A DNA stretch of 64,000 nucleotides, taken from the NCBI RefSeq assembly GCF_014653945.1, contig NZ_BNAU01000002.1:62001-126000 (forward strand). The letters run 5' to 3'. Source of the stretch: Amycolatopsis deserti. Lineage in GTDB: Bacteria > Actinomycetota > Actinomycetes > Mycobacteriales > Pseudonocardiaceae. A program made the translations under genes and the position numbers. Of the stretch, positions 1 through 6,412 are shown one piece after another (positions within the stretch are counted from its first letter, which is position 1; every line of letters starts with the position of its first letter). The notes under the pieces were generated by a model. It was given only the letters and a program-made list of their open reading frames with translations, was not told the origin of the DNA and did no database searches.

Positions 1-214
1 CCGAGGCGAGGATCCCGATCTCCGACATCGAGCGCACGACGTTGAACAGGTTGCCCGAGTCCAGGAACACCAGCTCGCCGTTCTTGCTCGGCGAGTACAC
101 CACCGCCGCGATGAACACCAGCACCAGGCCGAACAGGCTCTGGAACCGGAACAGCGTCGCCAGCAGGCCGCCGCTCGGGCGGGCCAGGTCCGGCAGCGCC
201 TCCACCTTGGTCAT
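1..214 (-). CDS. Sugar ABC transporter permease, N-terminal part (cut by window edge)
   Basis: The reverse strand reads from ATG at 214 to the window edge without a stop and gives about 71 residues. They hold a short cytoplasmic leader, then a hydrophobic segment (LFGLVLVFIAAVVY) and the stretch NLFNVVRSMSEIGILA, which is typical of the first part of RbsC/XylH-type permeases. The start codon overlaps the stop of the ATPase gene by 4 nt (ATGA), so the two are translationally coupled and form one sugar importer operon. The permease would form the membrane channel. The substrate cannot be read from the sequence. A periplasmic-type binding protein is presumably beyond the edge. Confidence 0.85.
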   Translation of the reverse strand, partial: MTKVEALPDLARPSGGLLATLFRFQSLFGLVLVFIAAVVYSPSKNGELVFLDSGNLFNVVRSMSEIGILAS

Positions 215-1767
215 GACGTCCCTTCCGCCACCAGGTCCTCGACGGCCCCCTCGCCCATCGAGAACGCCAGCAGCTCCGCTTCGGTAGTGCTCGCCGTGTC
301 CAGTTCCCGCACGCTCCGCCCGTCCCGCAGCACGACCACGCGGTGGCAGACGCCGATCAGCTCGGCCGGTTCCGAGGACGCGAGCAGGACCCCCACGCCC
401 CTGCTCGCCGCTTCCCCGAGCAGCCGGTAGATCTCGGCCTTCGCCCCGACGTCCACCCCGCGCGTCGGCTCGTCCAGCAGCAGCAGCGCCGGATCGGTGA
501 GCAGGCCGCGCCCCAGCACGACCTTCTGCTGGTTGCCGCCGGACAGCGACCCCACCGGATCGCGCAGGGAGGAGAGCTTGACGCCGAGGCGGTCGACGAT
601 CTCCTTCGCCGCGCCGCGTTCCCGCCGCCGGGGCACCACACCCGCCCGCGCGATGCGGTCCACAATGGACAGCACCGTGTTGGCGAGCACCGAGTGATCC
701 AGCGCCAGCCCGGCGATGCGCCGGTCCTCCGGCACGAACGCGATGCCCAGCCGCAGGGCCGCGCGCGGGCCCCGCGGGCGGATCTCCCGGCCGCGCAACA
801 GGATCCGCCCGGACCAGCGTCCCCCGACGCCGTAGATCGTCTCGAGCAGCTCCGTGCGGCCGGCGCCGAGCAGCCCGGCCACGCCGACGATCTCGCCGCG
901 GCCGACCGTCAGGCCGATCCCGGCCGGATCGCGCCGCCCGGGCCGCCGGGACGGCACGACCAGGTCCTCGACGCGCAGCAGCTCCTCCCCCGCCGCCGTG
1001 CCGTCGCCGGTGCGGAACATCGACTCGACCGGCCTGCCGACCATCGCCTCGGACGCCTGCTGCGCGGTCATCGCCCGCGCGTCGAACTCCGCGACGACCT
1101 CGCCGTTGCGCAGCACGGTCGCCCGGTCGGCGACGCGGCCGATCTCGTCCATCCGGTGCGAGATGTAGACGATCCCGGCGCCGGCGCGGCGCAGTTCGGC
1201 GATGACGGCGAACAGCCGGTCGATCTCCGGCGCGGACAACGCGGAGGTCGGCTCGTCCATCACGATGATCCGCGCGTCCAGCGACAGCGCCTTGGCGATG
1301 GTGACGAGCTGCTGCTCCCCGGTGCGAAGCTGCTCCACCGGGCGGCGCGGGTCGAGGGCGATGCCGATCCGGTCCAGCAGCCGCGCGGTCTCGCGCACCA
1401 TCCGGCGACGGTCGATCGTGCCCAGGCGGGTGCGCGGCTCCCGCCCCAGGAACACGTTCTCGGCGAGCGACAGGGCCGGGACCAGGTCGAGTTCCTGGTG
1501 GATCATCGCGACCCCGGCGCGCTGCGCGTCGGCCGGTTTGACGAACTTCACCGGCGCGCCGTCGATGCGGATCTCGCCGCGGTAGCCACCCACCTCGCCG
1601 GAGAGGACCTTCATCAGGGTGGACTTGCCCGCGCCGTTCTCCCCGAGCAGCGCGTGCACTTCTCCGGCACGGACGGTGAAATCGACGTCACGCACCGCGC
1701 GGACCCCGCCGTAGGACTTGCTCACCCCGGCCAGCTCGACCAGGGCTGACCGCGGGTCCGCGTCCAT
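211..1767 (-). CDS. Sugar ABC transporter ATP-binding protein (RbsA/XylG type)
   Basis: A 518-residue double ATPase of the ribose/xylose/galactose importer class, sitting on the cytoplasmic side of the permease. The first domain has Walker A GENGAGKST at residues 42-50 and Walker B IIVMDEPTSAL. The second has the degenerate Walker A (LLGAGRTEL) usual for this family, the signature LSGGNQQK and Walker B LLLLDEPTRGVD. I chose ATG 1767, not the longer in-frame opening at 1887, because a GAGGGGGG ribosome site lies just upstream and family homology starts there. Its stop overlaps the permease start. A palindromic operator lies 22 bp upstream. Confidence 0.93.
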   Translation of the reverse strand: MDADPRSALVELAGVSKSYGGVRAVRDVDFTVRAGEVHALLGENGAGKSTLMKVLSGEVGGYRGEIRIDGAPVKFVKPADAQRAGVAMIHQELDLVPALSLAENVFLGREPRTRLGTIDRRRMVRETARLLDRIGIALDPRRPVEQLRTGEQQLVTIAKALSLDARIIVMDEPTSALSAPEIDRLFAVIAELRRAGAGIVYISHRMDEIGRVADRATVLRNGEVVAEFDARAMTAQQASEAMVGRPVESMFRTGDGTAAGEELLRVEDLVVPSRRPGRRDPAGIGLTVGRGEIVGVAGLLGAGRTELLETIYGVGGRWSGRILLRGREIRPRGPRAALRLGIAFVPEDRRIAGLALDHSVLANTVLSIVDRIARAGVVPRRRERGAAKEIVDRLGVKLSSLRDPVGSLSGGNQQKVVLGRGLLTDPALLLLDEPTRGVDVGAKAEIYRLLGEAASRGVGVLLASSEPAELIGVCHRVVVLRDGRSVRELDTASTTEAELLAFSMGEGAVEDLVAEGTS

Positions 1768-1788
1768 CTGGCCCCCCTCGCCACGCTG

Positions 1789-1806
1789 CGAGAAATCGAT
1801 TACTCG
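1789..1806. promoter_or_regulatory. Candidate LacI-family operator upstream of the sugar ABC operon
   Basis: The 18-bp sequence CGAGAAATCGATTACTCG is palindromic at 16 of 18 positions, with a central AATCGATT. LacI-family operators have a central CG flanked by A/T-rich arms, which fits. It lies just upstream of the ATPase ribosome site and so could block transcription of the sugar operon. No LacI gene is in the window, so the regulator is inferred. Confidence 0.6.
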
Positions 1807-1919
1807 GCCGAACCTAGAGTGACCGGGCACACATGTCAAGAGTGGACGATGTCGTGTCCTCTGCGGACAGTTTCCCCCAGAGCGCACGAACCCGCACGCC
1901 GACAGCTATGCTGAGGCCC

Positions 1920-2504
1920 ATGACGGTCGCGCTGGAGAACGTCCTCGCCAAGGCAGGCCTCCGGATCGACGCCGCGGATTTCCTCTCGCTGGTCGAGGAC
2001 GCCGCGCGCCGCCTCGCCCCGCCGAACCCGGATCCGTCGTCCTTCTTCTCCGAAGGGCAGCGGGCCGCGCTCACCGAGGCCGGGCTCGATCTGTCACCCC
2101 GGCGCGACGACGAGCCGGACAGCCGCGCGCCGTCGGTCGCCGCGCACGCGGTTCTGGCCGAGTCCGCCCTCACGGTCGCCGAAGCCGCGCGCCTGCTGGG
2201 CGTGGACCCGAGCCGGATCCGGCACAAGCTGGCCGACCGGCGCCTGACCGGCTGGAAGGACCAGGGCGGCTGGCGGTTGCCGTCGTGGCAGTTCGGCGAG
2301 CGGGGGGCGCTGCCCGGGCTGGAGGTCGTGCTGGCCGCGGTGCCGGACGACCAGCCCGCGCTGGTCGTGGCCGCGTTCATGAACACCGCGCAGGCCGATT
2401 TGGAGATCGGCGGACGCCCCGTCACCCCGCGGCAGTGGCTGCTGGCCGGGGGCGACCCGGCGCCGGTCGCCGCGCTCGCCGCCACGCTCGGCACCCCGTT
2501 CTGA
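1920..2504 (+). CDS. Helix-turn-helix antitoxin partner of the RES-domain toxin
   Basis: A 194-residue protein with a central helix-turn-helix (residues about 82-105, LTVAEAARLLGVDPSRIRHKL, followed by a WKDQGGWRLP wing) and a C-terminal part ending in a MNTAQADLEIGGRPVTPRQWL segment. That segment resembles the antitoxin domain paired with RES proteins, where MNTPxxxLxGxTPxxxL motifs plug the toxin. It is followed 16 nt later by the RES gene, the usual antitoxin-toxin order. ATG 1920 is chosen because GAGG precedes it. An in-frame ATG lies at 1908. The role as antitoxin and autorepressor is inferred from context. Confidence 0.75.
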   Translation: MTVALENVLAKAGLRIDAADFLSLVEDAARRLAPPNPDPSSFFSEGQRAALTEAGLDLSPRRDDEPDSRAPSVAAHAVLAESALTVAEAARLLGVDPSRIRHKLADRRLTGWKDQGGWRLPSWQFGERGALPGLEVVLAAVPDDQPALVVAAFMNTAQADLEIGGRPVTPRQWLLAGGDPAPVAALAATLGTPF

Positions 2505-2520
2505 GGCCGCCCCACCACTC

Positions 2521-3177
2521 ATGGCACGTCTGCCCCTCCCGCCGTCGCGGGCCGAACTCCTCGCTGCCCTGCGCCCGGACGCCGACATCGTGAGCGTGCC
2601 GCCGACGCGGCGCCTGGTCCGGATCTTCAGCGCCGGCGGCAACCACCCGCAGCGGTGGAACACGTTCCGTTACACCGGACCGCTGCCGCACGGCCGGTTC
2701 GACCCGCAGCCGCCCGGGCGGGACGGGAGCGCGGTCACCGATCCGGGGCACGGAGTGCTGTACTTCGGGCTGACCGTGCGGACGAGCGTAGCCGAGGTGT
2801 TCCAGACGACGTCGCTGGTCGACCGCAAGACGCGGGTGCCGCGGTTGGTCGTGGTGCGCCCGACGCGGTCGCTGAGGCTGCTCGACCTGACCGGCCTGTG
2901 GCCGACGCGGGTCGGCGCGTCGCAGGAGATCTCGAGCGGGCCGAAGAAGATCACGCAGGCCTGGGCGCGGGCGATCCGCGCGGCGTTCCCCGAGCTGGAC
3001 GGGCTGTGGTACCGCTCGTCGATGGACGGCGGGCACCCCGCGCTGTGCCTGTGGGACCCCCCGGCGGGCGAGGCGCTGCCGCTGGCGCCGGACGTGCTGC
3101 TGCCGCTGGACCACCCCGGGCTGGACGTGCCGCTGGGCCGGGTCTGCGAGGAGCTGAACTACGTGCTGCTGAACTGA
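2521..3177 (+). CDS. RES-domain protein, probable NAD-consuming toxin
   Basis: A 218-residue RES-domain protein. The three residues that name the family are placed as expected: Arg34 in RLVRIF, Glu92 in RTSVAEVFQ and Ser166 in YRSSMDG. Characterised RES toxins (for example MbcT of Mycobacterium tuberculosis) degrade NAD+ and are held by a cognate antitoxin. The upstream helix-turn-helix gene supplies that partner here. No clear Shine-Dalgarno precedes the ATG, so translation may depend on coupling to the antitoxin. Enzyme activity is inferred from the family. Confidence 0.82.
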   Translation: MARLPLPPSRAELLAALRPDADIVSVPPTRRLVRIFSAGGNHPQRWNTFRYTGPLPHGRFDPQPPGRDGSAVTDPGHGVLYFGLTVRTSVAEVFQTTSLVDRKTRVPRLVVVRPTRSLRLLDLTGLWPTRVGASQEISSGPKKITQAWARAIRAAFPELDGLWYRSSMDGGHPALCLWDPPAGEALPLAPDVLLPLDHPGLDVPLGRVCEELNYVLLN

Positions 3178-3187
3178 AGCGCGCCCA

Positions 3188-3215
3188 GCGGGCCCGCCCG
3201 GTGGAGCGGGCCCGC
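3188..3215. terminator. Bidirectional hairpin terminator
   Basis: Perfect 10-bp stem GCGGGCCCGC / GCGGGCCCGC with an 8-nt loop, lying between the convergent RES gene and the S9 peptidase gene. There is no U-tract, as is common in actinomycetes. Confidence 0.7.
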
Positions 3216-3223
3216 CCGGCACC

Positions 3224-5152
3224 TCAGCCCAGGTGGCGCGACCACCACTCCAGGATCGCCTCGAAGCGTTGCCTCCGGTGGCGCGGCTTGCCGGAGCGGC
3301 TCAGTTCGTGGCCCTCGCCCGGGAAGAGCAGCATCTCCACCTCCGTGCCGTTCCGCTTGAGCTCCACGAAGAGCCGCTGCGCCTGTTCGACCGGGCACCG
3401 CCAGTCGTGCTCGGAGTGCACCACCGCGAACGGGATGCGGATCTGCGACGCGTAGGTGAGCGGGCTCCGCTCGCGCTGCACCGCCGGGTCCGCGCCCACG
3501 TACGCCTCGGTGAAGAACCAGCCGATGTCGGAGCTGCCGGTGAACGAGTCCCACGCGTTGACGGCCCGCTCGCTCCACGCGGCGCGGAACCGCGAGCCGT
3601 GGTGGGCCGCCAGCCACGTCGTCATGAAACCGCCGTACGAGCCGCCCATCACGCCGACCCGCGAGGAGTCCAGGTCGTCGCGCTCGAGGGCCGCGTCCAG
3701 CAGCGCCAGCACGTCATCGACGTCCACCGTGCCCATGCCGTGCACGATCGCCTGCCCGTGGCTCTCGCCGTAGCCGGCCGACCCGCGCGGGTTGCCCATC
3801 ACCACCGCGTACCCGGCCGAGGCGTACACCTGCGCCTCGTCGAACAGGCCCCAGTCGTAGGCCGCGAACGGGCCGCCGTGCACCACGAGCAGCACCGGGT
3901 GCGGCCCCTCGCCCTCGGGCAGCACCAGCCAGCCGTGCACCGGGTACCCGTCCGGCGCGGTGGTGGTCAGCTCCTCGACCGGGCGCAGCCCCGACTCCCG
4001 CACCGGCTTCGCGAAGTCCGTGAGCACCAGCTCGGACCGCCCGTCCAGCAGCACGACCTCACCGGAGCTGTCCGGCCGCGCCACGACCGCCGCGATCCGC
4101 TCCTCGTGCACCGCGAACGACCGCACCGCGCTGCGGTCGCCGAGCAGCCGGTCCAGGCTGTCCAGCGGCGCCCGGTCGGCGTCCCGGGGAACCGCCCGCA
4201 GCTCGACGGCGCCCCGGTTGAGCACGGTCACCAGGATCTCGTCGCGGAACGGCGCGGGCGGCACGTCGGTCATGCAGTACACCGACTCCGGGTCGGTGAG
4301 GCGCCGCGGCTTGGCCGGCTCGCCGTCGGCGGGCAGCTCCGCCGACCACAGGCCGACGTTGCGCGCCACGATGTGCGGCCAGGTGAACTCCGGGCCGTAG
4401 AAGCAGACGGTGCCGTCGGCGAACACGGCCGGCTTGGCGGCGCTGCCCGCGGTCCGCACCGCGAGCACCGGCTCGCCGCCCTCGGCCGGCACCAGGTAGA
4501 GGTCGCTCTCCTCGGTGTCGGTGCCGCCCCATTCGCGGGGCGCGACGACCAGCAGGGCCGAGCCGTCCGGCAGCCACGCCGGGTCGGACACGTCGGCCTG
4601 GTCGTCGGTCAGCGGCTCCGGCTCCCCCGGATCGGTGGCGTCGACGACGAACAGCCGCCGCGGGCGGTCCCGCAGGAAGCCGACGTTGTCGAGCCGGTAG
4701 TCGTACCGGGTGATCCGGCGCGGCGCCTCCGCGTCCGGGTCGAGGACCTCGCCGTCCTCGACCGGCGTGCCGTAGCGGCCCGGTTCGGGCAGGCGCGCGG
4801 TGAAGGCGATGCGGCGGGAGTCCGGCGCCCACACCGGGGCGCCGGCGCCGAGCGGCAGGTCGGTGAGGCGGCGGGCGTCGCCACCGTCGGCGGGCATCAC
4901 GTGCAGCTGCGGCTTGTCGCCGCTCGCTCGCAGGAAGGCCACCCAGCGGCCGTCCGGGGAGATCGCGGGATCGGTGTCCCGCTCGCCGTGGGTCCACTGG
5001 CGGGCCGCCCCGCCGTCCGGGGCGGCCCGCCACAGCGAACCGCGATAGGTGTTGCCGCCGAGGTCGGGGGTGGTGACCGCGGTCAGCAGCAGGGTGCCGT
5101 GCAGCGCCGGAGTGCCGGGCACGGCGAGGAGTTCGAGATCCGAGGGACGCAT
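3224..5152 (-). CDS. S9-family serine peptidase (prolyl oligopeptidase / acylaminoacyl peptidase type)
   Basis: A 642-residue protein with an N-terminal beta-propeller (repeated SPDGRWVAF, APDSRRIAF and LPDGSALLVV blades, residues about 40-390) and a C-terminal alpha/beta-hydrolase domain. The catalytic triad is visible: Ser505 in GGSYGGF, Asp583 in HSEHDWRCP and His615 in GEGHEL. There is no signal peptide, so it is cytoplasmic and probably trims short or N-acylated peptides. It starts 10 nt after the TerC stop and is probably cotranscribed with terC under the manganese riboswitch. That linkage is odd for a peptidase. Confidence 0.93.
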   Translation of the reverse strand: MRPSDLELLAVPGTPALHGTLLLTAVTTPDLGGNTYRGSLWRAAPDGGAARQWTHGERDTDPAISPDGRWVAFLRASGDKPQLHVMPADGGDARRLTDLPLGAGAPVWAPDSRRIAFTARLPEPGRYGTPVEDGEVLDPDAEAPRRITRYDYRLDNVGFLRDRPRRLFVVDATDPGEPEPLTDDQADVSDPAWLPDGSALLVVAPREWGGTDTEESDLYLVPAEGGEPVLAVRTAGSAAKPAVFADGTVCFYGPEFTWPHIVARNVGLWSAELPADGEPAKPRRLTDPESVYCMTDVPPAPFRDEILVTVLNRGAVELRAVPRDADRAPLDSLDRLLGDRSAVRSFAVHEERIAAVVARPDSSGEVVLLDGRSELVLTDFAKPVRESGLRPVEELTTTAPDGYPVHGWLVLPEGEGPHPVLLVVHGGPFAAYDWGLFDEAQVYASAGYAVVMGNPRGSAGYGESHGQAIVHGMGTVDVDDVLALLDAALERDDLDSSRVGVMGGSYGGFMTTWLAAHHGSRFRAAWSERAVNAWDSFTGSSDIGWFFTEAYVGADPAVQRERSPLTYASQIRIPFAVVHSEHDWRCPVEQAQRLFVELKRNGTEVEMLLFPGEGHELSRSGKPRHRRQRFEAILEWWSRHLG

Positions 5153-5162
5153 GCCCCCGAAC

Positions 5163-6152
5163 CTACCGGATTTCGTTAGCCTCGCTAAGAGCCTGCGGCT
5201 CGGACTTCTTCTCGTCGCGCTTGGCCTTGGCCAGGCTGAGCAGGGTGGTGATGGTCAGGACGACCACGATCACACCCAGCGAAACCCAGTTGTTGATGTC
5301 CAGCCAGTCCGGCACCGCGTGGTACTCGTGCAGCGCGTGCAGGACCAGCTTGGCGCCGATGAAGCCGAGGATCACCGCCAGCCCATAGGACAGGTAGACC
5401 AGCTTGTTCACCAGCCCGCCGAGCAGGAAGTACAGCTGCCGCAGGCCCATCAGCGCGAACGCGTTGGCGGTGAACACCAGGAAGGCCTCCTGGGTGATGC
5501 CGAAGATCGCCGGGATCGAGTCGACCGCGAACAGCAGGTCGGCGCTGCCGATGGCCACGATCACCACGAACATCGGGGTGAGCCAGCGCTTGCCGTCGCG
5601 CTTGAGGGTCATCTTGTGGCCGTGGAAGTCCTCGGTGACCGGGTAGACCTTGCGGATCCACCGCACCACGGCGTTCTCGTGGTACTCGTCGTCGTGGTCG
5701 TTGCCGCGCACCATGCTGATGGCCGTCCACACCAGGACCGCGCCGAACAGGAAGAACACCCACACGAACTGGGCGATGAGCGCGGCGCCGACGGCGATGA
5801 ACACGCTGCGCATGGCGAGCGCGAGCAGGATGCCGATCAGCAGCACGCGGTGCTGGTGGATCGCCGGCACCTTGAACGAGGCCATGATGACCATGAAGAT
5901 GAACAGGTTGTCCACCGAGAGCGAGTACTCGGTGATGTACCCGGTGAAGAACTGGACGCCGTAGTCGTGGCCGGCGAGTACCCAGACGCCGATGCCGAAC
6001 AACACGGCGCAACTGACGTAGAAGACGACCCACTTGGCCGCTTCCTTGGTGGTGACTTCATGTGGCTTCCGGTCGACGATCACCAGGTCGATCGCGATCA
6101 GCAGGAGCAGGCCTGCGACCGTGGCGGCCCACAGCCACACGGGGACATTCAT
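5163..6152 (-). CDS. TerC-family integral membrane protein, probable manganese exporter
   Basis: A 329-residue polytopic membrane protein with about nine hydrophobic segments. The family acidic motifs are present: EYSLSVDNLF in the N-terminal half and the repeat-related SADLLFAVDSIPAIFGI in the second half. Members such as Alx and the Bacillus homologues have been linked to Mn2+ efflux and metalation of exported proteins. Manganese as the substrate is supported by the yybP-ykoY riboswitch in its leader. The ATG is preceded by GGAGGT at 6162-6167 with 9-nt spacing, and that site is held in the riboswitch expression platform. Confidence 0.95.
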   Translation of the reverse strand: MNVPVWLWAATVAGLLLLIAIDLVIVDRKPHEVTTKEAAKWVVFYVSCAVLFGIGVWVLAGHDYGVQFFTGYITEYSLSVDNLFIFMVIMASFKVPAIHQHRVLLIGILLALAMRSVFIAVGAALIAQFVWVFFLFGAVLVWTAISMVRGNDHDDEYHENAVVRWIRKVYPVTEDFHGHKMTLKRDGKRWLTPMFVVIVAIGSADLLFAVDSIPAIFGITQEAFLVFTANAFALMGLRQLYFLLGGLVNKLVYLSYGLAVILGFIGAKLVLHALHEYHAVPDWLDINNWVSLGVIVVVLTITTLLSLAKAKRDEKKSEPQALSEANEIR

Positions 6153-6161
6153 CTACGCATT

Positions 6162-6290
6162 ACCTCCGGTTAGCGCGCAGCAGCAGCTAGCCGGAGGTCT
6201 CTTCCGCCGGTGGATCCGGCCGACGGTGCCGGGTGCCCCGAAGGACCGCCGTGCTGACGACACCGCCGCGAAGGAATACTCCCCTCCACG
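6162..6290 (-). promoter_or_regulatory. yybP-ykoY manganese riboswitch with SD-sequestering expression platform
   Basis: Read on the minus strand, the terC leader carries the conserved yybP-ykoY core: GGAGGGGAGTA (6277-6287), GTCGTCAGCACG (6251-6262), and GAAGAGACCTCC closing P1 (down to 6193). P1 pairs GGAGG with CCTCC. The same ACCTCCGG strand (6191-6198) is also complementary to the ribosome site CCGGAGGT (6162-6169). The alternative hairpin has 11 of 12 pairs. Mn2+-stabilised P1 would release the ribosome site and switch terC on. The aptamer call rests on motifs. The on-switch mechanism is read from base pairing. Confidence 0.87.
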
Positions 6291-6412
6291 TCGTATCCAT
6301 CTTTCCTGATCAACCGGGCGAACACCACCTTAGGTAACCCTTATCACCCCGGGTTCCCAAGATCAGGACCCGCGCCGGCACGTTCTCAGGAAAGCTCCCA
6401 TACGGTTTCGGT

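Noticed and set aside
343..1749. 468-residue plus-strand open frame opposite the sugar ATPase
   Set aside because: The minus-strand frame has both ATPase domains. This is an antisense shadow.
3233..5179. 648-residue plus-strand open frame opposite the S9 peptidase
   Set aside because: Its composition is that of an antisense GC frame, and the minus strand carries the intact peptidase with its triad.
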